A program made the translations under genes and the position numbers. DNA of 64,000 nucleotides from Diplodia intermedia (Eukaryota; Ascomycota; Dothideomycetes; Botryosphaeriales; Botryosphaeriaceae). This document shows, one piece after another, positions 33,701-44,471 of this stretch (position 1 is the first letter of the stretch; each line of letters starts with the position of its first letter). The DNA lies in the NCBI GenBank assembly GCA_021495925.1, contig JAKEKT010000001.1:992001-1056000 (forward strand). The letters are read 5' to 3'. The notes beneath the pieces are model-generated. The model did not search any database. It saw only the letters and a program-made list of their open reading frames with translations, and was not told the origin of the DNA.

Positions 33701-36384
33701 TCAAGACCTACGAAGTACCTACGCCTGTGCCGCACTGGGAGACGCAGTACATCACGGAGTCGTACCCAGTCATGACGCCTACGCTCATTCCCACAACCGA
33801 GTACGGGACAAAGACGGAGTCAATGATCATCGAGACACCGGTTTACATGACGAAGGTCTCAACGTCACTCGTCCCAACAACTCTGGCATTCACACAGACT
33901 CTTGTGTGCGCCACATGTCATGGCGGACTCACGACGACCGTGAACATCCTCCCTACACAGGTCACGGGCACGACACAGTACTTGACACGCGAGCGGAACA
34001 ACACTGTCACCGTGCCAACAACCTTCAGGGAGACGGAGATCAAGACTGTCCCGTATAACAACTACATCACTTTGACGGAGAAGTGTGAAACCTGCGCGGG
34101 TGGGTACACTACCACCGTCAAGATCAAGGAGACCGAAACACCTGCACCTTCTACCATAACTGTGCCCTGTCTTACTTGCCCTGGAGGCTACACGACCACA
34201 GTACAGCACAAGGGGACTGCGACGGTGTCTGTTACTTACACCGGCATGATCACCATGACGGCGCAATGCCAGAGCTGCCCTGGAGGCTACACTACAATCA
34301 CCGAAAGCGATCAGACGGCGCCCGTTGCTCCCACAGAGGTTACTGTTACCGAGCAGTGCCAGAGCTGCCCTGGCGGCTACACGACGACGGTGTTGACACC
34401 GGCCCCCACGACTGCTGTTGTCACAGAGACGCAGAGTTGCAGCGAGTGCCCTGGCGGTTCAACAACGGTTGTTGTCCCGGCTCCCTCAGTCATCCCCACC
34501 ACCGAGGTCATCACCCAGAGTTGCAGTGATTGCCCTGGCGGTTCAACAACGGTTGTTGTCCCGGCTCCCTCCCCTACGACCGAAGTTATCACGCAGACAC
34601 AGAGTTGCAGTGATTGCCCCGGTGGCTCGACGACGATAACTGTACCAGCTGAGTCGAACAGTCCCACGACCAAAGTTATCACGCAGACAACGAGCTGCAG
34701 CGATTGCCCTAGCGGTTCCACAACGGTAATTGTACCGGCTCCGGCGGTCCCCCCCACTACCGAAGTTGTTACGCAGACACAGAGCTGCAGTACTTGTTCT
34801 GGAGGCTCAACAACCGTTGTCGTGACGCTTCCGGCAAGCACTCCCACACCTGAAGTTATCACGGAAACGCAAAGCTGTAGCACTTGTTCTGGTGGCTCGA
34901 CGACCGTTGTTGTGACGGCCCCAGCGAGTATCCCCACACCTGAAGTTATCACGGAAACGCAAAGCTGTAGCACTTGTTCTGGTGGCTCGACGACCGTTGT
35001 CGTGCCAGTTCCGCCGCAAGTACCTACCGCTCAACCTCCGTCTCAACAACCTCCTGCAGAACAACCTCCTAACAACGAGCAACCTCCTGCGGAGCAACCT
35101 CCTACTCAACAGCCCCCGATAGAGCAACCTCCTGCAGAGCAACCTCCTGCAGAGCAACCTCCTGCAGAGCAACCTCCTGCAGAACAACCTCCTGCAGAAC
35201 AACCCCCTGCGGAACAACCTCCTAACGAAGAGCAGCCTCCTAGCGAAGAGCAACCTCCTGCGGAACAGCCTCCTAGCGAGGAACAACCCCCTGCGGAACA
35301 ACCTCCTAAGGGAGAACAGCCTCCTAGCGAAGAGCAGCCTCCTAGCGAAGAGCAGCCTCCTAGCGAAGAGCAGCCTCCTAGCGAAGAGCAACCTCCTGCG
35401 GAACAGCCTCCTAGCGAGGAACAACCCCCTGCGGAACAACCCCCTGCGGAACAACCTCCTGCGGAACAACCTCCTAAGGAAGAACAGCCTCCTAGCGAAG
35501 AGCAGCCTCCTAGCGAAGAGCAGCCTCCTAGCGAAGAGCAGCCTCCTAGCGAAGAGCAACCCCCTGCGGAACAACCTCCCAGCGAAGAGCAGCCTCCTGC
35601 AGAGCAGCCTCCCAGCGAAGAGCAACCTCCGGCGGAGGAGCAACCCCCTGCTCAGCAGCCCCCGGCACAGCAACCTCCGTCTCAGCAGCCCCCATCGCAG
35701 CAGCCCCCTGCGGAGGAGCAACCTCCTTCTCAGCAACCTCCTTCTCATCCACCTTCTGCAGAGCAGCCCCCAGCCGAATGTTCTACATGTTCTCAGCAGA
35801 CCGCAACCCTGACGGAGGGATCAACGGGCGGCACCACTCAAGTGCTCATCCCGCAACCGACCGGTCCCGGAGAGCAGCCTCAACCATCGGGCCCGGCTTC
35901 CTCTCAGCCTACCGGCCCGCAGCCCGCATCATCTCAACCTGGCGAATCCCAGCCCAAGGAGTCTAATCCAGTGCCGGAGCAGCATGGCCCTGCCGAATCT
36001 CAGCCTCTGCCGACGCAGCCCGGTCCTGTCGAGTCGCAGCCTGTGGAATCTCCGCCTACCGGGTCGCAGCCCGCTCCGAACGAATCTGCTCCAATCGAAT
36101 CCGCCGGACCACCCGCTGAGACGTTCTCTCCAGTCACTCCCGGGTACTACTCTCCAAGCACTCCCAGGCCCACCACGTCAGAGAAGGCTACACCCACCGA
36201 AGAGGGTGGCAACTCCACGAAAGAGACGGAGACGCCTTCAGCGACGAAGCCGTCGAAGACTTCTTCGAAGCCGAAAGAGTCATCTGCGCGGGAGAACGCG
36301 GGCGCGGCGATGGCGAGGCCATTGGATGCCCAATGGCTCGTTGTAGTCGTTGCGGGTGCGGTAGCGTGGGGTGTCGTGGGATAG
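30770..36384 (+). CDS. GPI-anchored, PAN-like, mucin-type cell-surface protein
   Basis: Three exons (30770-30851, 30910-30947, 31009-36384) join in frame to 1,831 residues. A signal peptide (MVRVGLLGLPLLSARAWALP) is followed by two Cys-rich PAN/apple-like modules (about 46-125 and 153-240; SYEACLEGCSQEPLCKGVSF, ARFEDCLGACDLYPDCGAVA). Next come about 400 Ser/Thr/Pro-rich residues, a Cys-containing region (about 640-805), EPPVYS repeats (about 824-894), twelve CxxCxGG units spaced by Thr/Val-rich strings (about 965-1370), and about 45 PPAEQ/PPSEEQ units (1380-1626). It ends with a Ser/Pro stalk and a hydrophobic tail (WLVVVVAGAVAWGVVG), a GPI-attachment signal. The plan fits an O-glycosylated adhesin or wall protein; ligand unknown. 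The first two small exons place the signal peptide and were chosen because they restore frame and give SARDVQSGVQCPTDDG. Confidence 0.85.
33358..33570 (+). repeat. EPPVYS-type repeats in the wall protein
   Basis: About a dozen degenerate units of 18-27 bases coding xxPPVYS, SEPPVYS or PEPSVFS. They separate the Cys-containing region from the CxxCxGG array. Confidence 0.85.
33904..35010 (+). repeat. Twelve CxxCxGG units in the wall protein
   Basis: Units run from CATCHGG through CETCAGG, CLTCPGG, CQSCPGG, CSECPGG and CSDCPGG to three CSTCSGG copies, each followed by (Y/S)TT(V/I)xV. Spacing drops from roughly 50 residues to about 32-35. The last copies are nearly identical at DNA level, so the array has grown at its 3' end. 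Confidence 0.9.
35030..35765 (+). repeat. About 45 PPAEQ/PPSEEQ units in the wall protein
   Basis: Pentapeptide and hexapeptide units of 15 or 18 bases. A block of PPK(G/E)EQ, four PPSEEQ, PPAEQ, PPSEEQ and PPAEQ starts near 35302 and again near 35470, showing a segmental duplication of about 168 bases. Confidence 0.93.
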
Positions 36385-39300
36385 TAATTGGAGTTGAAAC
36401 GGATCGGTAGTAAGAAAAGAGAGGGGCGGAAAGGGGAGAAAAAAAGAAAACCATTGGCGGTCCGCCTTCACTGCTTACGATGATCGAGCTGGACTGGACC
36501 GTACACTTCTTCCGACGCTTTCCCTTTGTTTCGCCTTTGCATTTCTCAATTTGTATTACTGGCGGGGGATTTGTGGAAAAGAAAGGAAGGAGGATCGGTG
36601 TAGTCACACTTTACCGGTGGTCCACGATCTTGTGCGATGCACTGGGCAGTCATTTGGCGACGTTTCCTTTGTCATGATTGATATATTTTCCGAGGCTTTG
36701 ACGCTTCTTATAGGCAGAGCGAAGATGGTGGAATGGGGAGAAGTTGCCCTGAAACAAGTCGCTTCGGTAGCGTAAGGGTAGTAATTTAGGTCGTTCCTTG
36801 ACTTTCTCTCCTCCTCAGACAACCGTCGGGCGATGAATCACCACAAGAATGACAGCATGCCCTGTCGGGCTCCTGCACAGTCAATTGCTCACTCGAGGAT
36901 GAGGCCTCACTTAGCAGCAGACGTACTTTCATTCACGTGCTGGTTCCAGAGGCTTCCCGGCCAATATCGTACCTCGGAAAAAAGGTCCAAAGCGGATAAT
37001 CAAACCAGTCGATAAAGCATTGTTCCCGAACAGCGTGGCAGTGAAATGACTGGTGTCGAAAGAGAGAGTTGGGTAAGGCTATGAGGCAGGTTCCAGTACG
37101 CAGATCTCGCGTGACATGGCATCCGCCACGCCGCTCTCCACGGTAGGCTACCTGTCTGGCCGACAGCGGTCCCGCGTAAGCCTTACGTCAATTCTGACGT
37201 TTTTGACATCAGTAACCATCGTAGCGCCTCGCCTCGCACCCATCCACTATGGGCTGAGCTGGCCCATCTCTCCGGCCCTGAGGGTTGGTGTTTACCATTG
37301 GATGGAGCTGAGAATTTGTCTCTGGACACCTTCTAACGGCCTGGATGTGAGCTGTCAACCCCGGGATTGCTGTAAGGTTTGTGGGGGGGAGTTCCTTTTT
37401 CTTTTCCCCCAGTGAGACGATGAGCCAGGACACAAAACGGCGTGGAGATGATCGAGACGAAAGCGGAACGGCGGGAGGAAGCACGATATATCCTTGGGGT
37501 GCGGGTGGTTATCACACAATCGGAGCGGAAAAGAAAGGGCAAAGGATCTGGCAAGTTCCCGCTCTTATGAGACTGAGGCTCTGGATCGGCGCTTGAGAGC
37601 ATCGAACAGGGTCATGGGCGCAGCTTCACATTGCCCTTCAGACTAGCGTACGTGGCAACGAGTACAGGGTGATCATCGCTTCAGAGACCAGGGAGCTCGT
37701 TGTTGATTACGATACCCACTTGTGCACACCTGGATCGGTCAGCAGCACAGGCGTTGAGAAACGGTCGTGTAACCTCGGTGGCAGGCCAAAGAGCCTCAGC
37801 ACAGACCTAATGAAGCATTTGCCTTGCTTCAAACAGCCGGTTTTGCTATGAACAGCACATGTGAAAGCAGGAGACAGAGCTTCGATACGCTTGAGCTGGC
37901 CAACACACGGAGCGATAAGGCTGCACGTATACTGCCCAGACAAGATAGAAGTGATGGGGCACACGTTGGGCGAGATGTAGTAAGCTGAGGCGTGCGCCCA
38001 CGGGCTTCAGGGCACCATGTCTCATCACATGCATGAAACGAAAGCCACAGGCGGCAAGCGACATTGGCTTGTCGGAAGGCGTGGGATGGTGCGTGTGGGG
38101 GTCGACTTCCCGTGCGTAGGCCCAAGCTTACTGTGAGAGGCAAGGTCGAATAGTGAGGTGGCGGGAGCGAGACCGGAGCGCGTGCGAGCCAGAGGACAAG
38201 ACGCGCTCCTTTTCGGTTGGCGGTTGTGAATCAAGGGCTGGGACGGCTGGGCGTCTAACTTTGCTCTGGCTGAGACAGCCGAGAATGATGACTTCACGGG
38301 CAAGTGTGCGAGTGGGACGGGTGACGGGTTTGGGCAGGTTCGCGCCTCCCCGCTCTCAGGCAGCTGGCGTGGCGGGAAGATCTGGAGATCGTGGAGTCCG
38401 TGTGATTGTGGGAGTCTGGAGGCCCGCACAGTGCCGTCTGGTGAGGACGGCGGATGGGGTTGTGCAAGCGGGTTGTGCCTGGCAGCGCGAAGAGATTTTG
38501 GGCGGCCGCAACGGGGTTGGCGCGACACATCCCTGCGCGCCCTCGGACCGACTTCACTTCCTCTCGACCTCGCATGGCTGCCACCCAAACAACCCCGACG
38601 ACGTCACCACCCACCCGTCGCCGTGAGCCTGTTGCATCGGCCTTTCCGCTCCCAAGGCCCCGTCGTGATGCTAGCGGGCCACGGCGGCGCTGTGGAGGAC
38701 CGCCGCCGCTGCCTTCGCCGCCTCCGCTGCCGCGGCCGACGGGAAGCTGACGGGAGCACAGCGTCAGCCTCATGGCCGAAGCCGGCTCCAGAGCGCGACC
38801 CACCCGCGTCTTCCATCTGCCCTGGAGCTAGCGAGTAACAGGCTCCCGCTGACTAGAGCATGGACCCGCACTGACGGCCTTCAGACACGACGGCGTCCAC
38901 GAGACTGCTGCTGCGATCGCGTCCTCTTATCTCACCGGGTCGGAACTAACCGGGTTGCGCAAATTCTCCCACGCCCACGACCCGCCGTGCCCTAAGCCAC
39001 ACTCCACAGCCTCGCCGTCCGGGCGCCCGAGCGCGTCGTGCCCGCAAACTCTCTGGACAGGTGTTGCGATGCCCGCTGTGCTGCAAACACGCCGCCAGCA
39101 GCGCACAGCAGGACGGCTGCGCATGTCGTCAGGGATGCGCCATGCGGCGTCGGCATAGGGCTGCTTTCTGCGCTGTTGGCTGGTTGCGCTAGCCGTGCCG
39201 GGATAGGCGGCACAAGTTTTCGTGACCGCCTGCCAGAAATTTCGGGCCCACCACATCGCAGAGCTGTCCGCCGTGGTCGGCGTGCTGCGCCGCTGCCTGG

Positions 39301-39735
39301 TGGCCGGCAGGCGGACGCGCTTTCAGGCCGCGGAGGGCCAAAGGGATCAAAACAGACTGCTCGCGGAGGGTGGGCACGCTCTTTATGTGGCCGTTGTGCG
39401 CCGTGCCTGTCATCTCACCAGGAGCTTCACGGTGACAGGCCGACCGCGCGCTACCCGAGAGCGGTGGGCCTGCGGCGGCCTGGCGCGCCGCGATTGGGCC
39501 GCGCTGAGCGAATTCGCCGGCGGTTGCTTGCAAGATCGGCGTTGTGTGTGCCCGGCGTTGCCCTTCCCAATGTGCCAGAGCTTGCGGCCACGGACCAGCC
39601 AGCGCCGAAGCTCTCCCTCGCTTTTTTCAATCCGGCTCACAAACTCTTCCTCTCCTTCTCTCCGACTCTTCATCGATCCGTCCATTCGAAGCTTCAATTC
39701 ATCAACCAAGCTTCAATTCCATCAACTCCATCACA
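36385..39735. other. Gene-poor region upstream of ATP synthase subunit 9
   Basis: 3.35 kb, the longest stretch without a supported gene. Open frames at 38025-38588 (-), 38153-38626 (+) and 39038-40234 (+) are Arg/Pro/Ser-rich and have no domain; the last overlaps subunit 9 in another frame. ATTGG (CCAAT on the other strand) at 39493-39497, about 240 bases before the subunit 9 start, could be a HAP-complex site. Non-coding RNA cannot be excluded. Confidence 0.45.
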
Positions 39736-40263
39736 ATGGCTGCTGCTCGCATCACCCCCAAGATGGCCACCCTTACCAGGGCCGCCCGCCCTGCCTTCCG
39801 CGCTCCCGTTCAGCAGCGCGCCTTCACCGGTACAGACTGACCTTCACCCTCGTTGCAAAAGTTTTCCATCAATTGTGCATCCCGTACTGAGTCAATTCCA
39901 TCATGAACAGTTGCCAGCCCTGCTGCCAAGCGTGTCACTCCCTTCCAGGCCGTCAAGCGCCAGCAGCCCTCCGCCATCCTCAGGGCCGCCCAGTTCAACA
40001 AGCAGACCGCCCGCCCCTACAGCTCCGAGATGGCCAACGCCCTCGTCCAGGTCTCGCAGAACCTCGGCATGGGTAACGCCGCCATTGGTCTCGGTGGTGC
40101 CGGTATCGGTATCGGTGTCGTCTTCGGTGCTCTCATCCTCGCTGTCGGCCGCAACCCCAGCATGCGTGGCCAGCTCTTCTCCTACGCCATTCTTGGTTTC
40201 GCCTTCGTCGAGGCCATCGGTCTTTTCGACCTGATGGTTGCCATGATGGCCAAGTTCGTGTAA
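39736..40263 (+). CDS. atp9: Mitochondrial F1Fo ATP synthase subunit 9 (c ring), nuclear copy
   Basis: Proteolipid that forms the proton-carrying c ring. Two exons (39736-39829, 39911-40263) give 148 residues. Residues 1-67 are a long basic presequence with two Arg/Ala-rich halves. The mature protein begins about Y68 (YSSEMANALVQVSQNLGMG), giving 81 residues as in Neurospora. Two membrane helices flank the polar loop VGRNPSMRGQ, and the proton-binding glutamate is E132 in FVEAIGLFD. Nuclear location with a two-part presequence is typical of filamentous ascomycetes; in yeast the gene is mitochondrial. The intron splits the presequence (codon G|TT). Confidence 0.96.
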
Positions 40264-41939
40264 ACGTCTGTCAGGGGATGATGGCATTGGCGATTGGGGC
40301 CCGCGTTGGGTATCTCTGATTGGCAGATCGGGCCTCGTGTGCCGTCACTCGTCTTTGCTTCGAAACGAGAACAGGGGATGCAGTCATCGTGGTGGAATGG
40401 ACACCGTCGGTGGTTTAGAGCGATGGAAATGTACCTGTACGAAAAAATACCGCATTAGAGCCATCGAACATCTTCGTGGTATTTGCTCATAGAAGGGATT
40501 CCTTTTTTCCACTTCCTCTCCGCCGCTTGTACCTTATAATCATGTAAATCAATGCGTCGGAACATGTGCACTGGATTGCGCAACAACACCAGCTCCAGCG
40601 CTCCGGCCACGCTCAATGGCCCGGCCTCGACCAAAGCTCTCGATCCCTCGACCGTGGCCTCCGAATCGAGCGAGCTCGAGCTCGGATTGCGCAAGCTGAA
40701 GAGCTTTCCCCATATTCCTCCAGTGCCCCTTCCCCCGCAAAACCGGTCCTTCTCCGCAATCGCAAAACGGACGGAGAGTGGACTGAGATGAGCCCACGAC
40801 GGAGACAAGCCCGCCCGCTCTAGCGAACATCATGTCCTCCCACGCCCAGTGTTGCTGGCGAGTCGTGTGGCGGGTACTACGGGCAACACAAAACATGCCA
40901 ACGTGACCGATCAGAACAACACCTATGCGAAGTACCGCGGTAGCTTCATCAGGCAAGTCGTCCGTCGCCATGGCTCGCCTCGGGCGTTATCTTCCACAAG
41001 CCAGATTGCTGTCCGATGGTCATGCTTTTATTGTTCCCTGTTCCTCGGATCGTCGACCCGGTCCGGAAGCGACAAAGCAGGCCTGTTGGTCCTCTACGGC
41101 GTGGAATGGCGTGGTGAGTGGGCACCAACACGATGACTGAGCCCCATTGTTCGAAACAATCATGGACACTTCCCACCTCTCGCCAGGAGCGTTCTCCATT
41201 CGTCCGCGGCTGGTGGCAGAGGAGTTGCCCGCCCTCGTCCGGATAGTCCCCGAGATTGATCCGAATGAAGACGTTGAATTAGAAAGGTGTGCAGGCATTA
41301 GCTGCAAGGTAGACGAACAGCCGAACCGGCGGCCTGGTAAAGTCTGTCTGTTCAACAACTCCGGAATGCGGCGTCGAGAAATTTGCGCCAGAAGGCGTGG
41401 TCGCCGTAGGGAGGTTCGGGACCTGACACTGCGGTGCACATAGTGCCATCGCGCCTTCACGTCGCACCCACGCTATAGTTGTTTTATGAACATACAGATC
41501 CAAGCCAACCGTCACGTCTCATCGCATGTTCGAGTCCATGTCCAGATCCGGAATGCAGACCGCTCGCACGGAACGCAGGGTTTCGGGTACCGCCCCAGCC
41601 ATCATGCTGCTCTATCAAGAGCATCACAAGTCTCTCGAGCCCCTCCATTGGCAAAGCAGAAGCCCATGGCGTTACGAGGCAGGGGGATTATCGCGTGCCC
41701 CTTGGAGACTGACGTAGGATCGTCATTAGTCGGTTGCCGAGCCCATCCGCGAACACGAACCCCCAGAACACCACGAGGCAACTCACGACAATCGCTCCCT
41801 CCAATTTTGGCGCCTTGTAACCGCGATTGCGTACCACGACGCCTGCGCGCACGTGACCTCGCGATCTTACGTGTCATCAGCCGAGTGCAAAAACGCAGCG
41901 CCCTCGCACCTCCTGCCCCTGCGCCCGCCGCAAGCAAAC
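40264..41939. other. Intergenic region and alg3 promoter
   Basis: 1.68 kb with no supported gene. CACGTGA at 41850-41856 lies about 85 bases upstream of the alg3 start. Several 60-140 codon frames occur on both strands without family resemblance. Confidence 0.45.
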
Positions 41940-43406
41940 ATGCATCTTGCCAAGCAGGCCCTCTCAATCGCCACCAATCCCAAGTACGCCCGATGGCTGT
42001 GCCCGCTGCTGCTCATCGGCGACGCCGCGCTGTGCGGCCTCGTCATGTGGAAGATCCCCTGTGCGTCTAGCCGGCAATGCTGTCTGCCGTTCTGCCCTGG
42101 CCTGCTTTACGCTAACAACGCCCGGGGGACAGACACGGAGATTGACTGGAAGGCCTACATGGAGCAGGTGGCGCAGTACCTGGCCGGCGAGCGCGACTAC
42201 GCCGCCATCAAGGGCGGCACCGGCCCGCTGGTCTACCCGGCCGCCCACGTCTACATCTACCGCGCCCTGTACGCCCTGACCCACGAGGGCCGCGACATCG
42301 CCCTGGCCCAGATCGCCTTTGCGGGCCTCTACCTCGCCTCGCTGCTCGTCGTCATGGCCTGCTATAGGCTAGCAAAGGTGCGGGGTTTCTTTCTTTCTTT
42401 CTCCCATCCCCAGTCCCTACTACCATTCTGTATATCTAACATGGATCAAAGGCCCCTCCGTACGTATTCCCAATGCTGGTCCTGTCCAAGCGGCTGCACA
42501 GCATCTTCGTGCTGCGCTGCTTCAACGACGGCTTCGCCGTCTTCTTCTTCTTCCTGGCCATCTACGCCTACCAACGGCGCATGTGGACCGCGGGATCCAT
42601 CCTGTACTCGCTGGCCGTCGGCGTCAAGATGAGCGCCCTGCTCGCGCTGCCGGCCGTGGGCTTGGTCTTGCTGCAGGCCATCGGCAAGGATAGGGCCTTC
42701 ACTCAAGCGGGCATCATTGGCTATCTGCAGGTACGTTTTGATAGTGTATATATCGGCAATCCCCAAATCACTGATATGTCTGCCGCAGCTGCTCCTCGGC
42801 TTCCCCTTTCTCCAAGCCAACGCCAAGAACTACTTCTCGCGCGCCTTCGAATTCTCGCGCGTCTTCCTCTACAAGTGGACGGTCAACTGGCGCTTCGTAT
42901 CCGAAGCCACCTTTCTCTCCAAGCCCTTCTCCGTGGCCCTGCTCTCCCTGCACGCCGCCCTATTGATCGCCTTCGCCGTGACCCGCTGGCTCAAGCCGGC
43001 GCAGCGGCCCTCCCTCGCAGACAACATAGGCATGGTCTTCCGCGAGCCACTCGACCAGCTGCATATCGGGCGGCGTATCAACCCGCGCTTCGTGATGACG
43101 ACGATGCTGGCATCGGTGGCGATAGGGATGCTGTGCGCGCGCTCGCTGCACTACCAGTTCTACGCGTGGATCGCGTGGGCGACGCCATTTTTGGCGTGGC
43201 GCGCGGGGTTGCATCCGGTCGCACAGTACGCGTTGTGGGCGGCGCAGGAGTGGGCATGGAACGTGTTTCCGTCGACGCCGACGAGCTCGGCAGTCGTGGT
43301 GGGCGCGCTGGCATTGCAGGTTGGTGGCGTGTGGTGGGGGACGCACGGGGATTTCGAGGGCGGCGTGGAGCACCAGCATCAGCACCAGCATCAGCATGCC
43401 GAGTAG
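41940..43406 (+). CDS. alg3: Dol-P-Man:Man5GlcNAc2-PP-dolichol alpha-1,3-mannosyltransferase
   Basis: ER-membrane enzyme that adds the first lumenal mannose in N-glycan precursor assembly, using dolichyl-phosphate mannose. Four exons (41940-42060, 42133-42377, 42452-42730, 42789-43406) join in frame to 420 residues. Family blocks are clear: YTEIDWKAYMEQV (lumenal loop with the DW pair), YAAIKGGTGPLVYPAAHVYI, SKRLHSIFVLRCFND, and ARSLHYQFYAWIAWATPFLA. Hydrophobic segments alternate along the whole length, as expected of a multi-pass GT-C glycosyltransferase. The C-terminus is odd: after the last membrane segment it ends EHQHQHQHQHAE, a His-Gln repeat coded by alternating CAC/CAT-CAG. The gene ends only 54 bases from the convergent EIF1AD-like gene. 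Confidence 0.93.
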
Positions 43407-43460
43407 TCTGCCATGTACAAGCACCCTTTCCGTCTTTTGCTCTGAGCGCGCAATGACCAC

Positions 43461-43934
43461 TTATTCGTCGTCGTCGTCGTCGGAATCCGAGGGCGGCATC
43501 TTGCCGACGATCGACTGCTCGTCGTCGCTGTCCTCGGGGTAGGCGGACTGCTTCTTGAACTGCGGCGGCCTGGAACGGATGGCGAGTCAGCCCTCGACCT
43601 TGTTTCCCTCGGCGCGCCCTTACCAGTAGCTCATCTTCCGCCAGGCCTTTTCGTCGCGCACGACGTTGATGATCTCGCCGCCCAGCTTGTTGTCGCGCTC
43701 GGCCAGGGTGCCAGCGTCGACGACGACGTAGGTGCCGCGCTTGACCCAGATGGTGCTGCGGAACTTGGCATTCAGCTCGACCAGCGTTGCGGTCTTGTCC
43801 GGCAGCTCGACCGAGTAGAGGTTGTTGCCCTCGGCCTTGGAGACTTTCGCGATCGTCTGCACCGCGGTCAGAAGGTCGGGCGGCGTAAGGGTTTCGGCCT
43901 CGACGGCGTGGAGGTTGCGCTTTGGGCGGCCCAT
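43461..43934 (-). CDS. EIF1AD-like S1/OB-fold RNA-binding protein
   Basis: Two exons (43934-43624, 43569-43461) give 139 residues. Residues about 22-96 form an eIF1A-type S1-like domain: LLTAVQTIAKVSKAEGNNLY, SVELPDKTATLVELNAKFRS, TIWVKRGTYVVVD. A short acidic tail (EDSDDEQSIVGKMPPSDSDD) follows. It starts MGRPKRNLHAVEAE. Human EIF1AD has this plan; it differs from true eIF1A, which has a longer basic N-terminus. EIF1AD has been linked to late 40S ribosome maturation in animals; the fungal role is inferred by family. The junction TG|G restores Trp in MSYWPPQFKK. Confidence 0.9.
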
Positions 43935-44471
43935 TATGATCGGTATATGTTTGGGGCGGGTGAAGTGGGGAAGCGATGCGGTGGTGGACGGAGTGACATT
44001 TTTTCTGCTTTCTTCACATGTACGGCGGGACCGGCGCACGGGCCGTATACTGCCGGGGCTTATGAACCCTCTCAGCTCCGTCGAGGATGCGACACGTCCT
44101 ACATTGGATATCAGATGTGAGTCTCGAATGCAGGTGTTGGATTCAAATGGCCGCGTGAGTATGGTGCAGCGCTTTAGTGAGGCAGCTGCGGGTGGGCTAG
44201 ATTTTTTTCATTTCATCATCTTCTGCTGAGAGTATTGCTGGAATAGGCAATGCTTCCCACTCCGGCTATCTGATCGCTGTTCCTACCTGGCCCTTCACAG
44301 TACATTATCTGGTTCCACCCTGCCGTGTCACGACCAATGTCGATTGCTAAGCACCACGGCCGCTCACCGCTGCCCCGGATTACTTCTTCTACAACGTCCC
44401 ACCGTGGGGTGGATTGACGACTTGCGACCATTCTTGCAGTCTTCATTTCCCGAAGTCTTTACTTTTGCAAC
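43935..44471. promoter_or_regulatory. Divergent promoter, EIF1AD-like / MFS genes
   Basis: 537 bases between two divergent starts. No distinctive box seen. Confidence 0.4.

Noticed and set aside
34807..35748. 313-codon minus-strand frame of Arg/Leu repeats
   Set aside because: It is the antisense reading of the PPAEQ/PPSEEQ array and has no independent support.
35030..35765. Tandem direct repeats that might suggest a CRISPR array
   Set aside because: Units are 15/18 bases, coding, without unique spacers, and lie in a eukaryotic gene.
39038..40234. 398-codon open frame on the + strand
   Set aside because: It overlaps ATP synthase subunit 9 in a different frame and is Arg/Pro/Ser-rich; the subunit 9 exons explain the coding signal.
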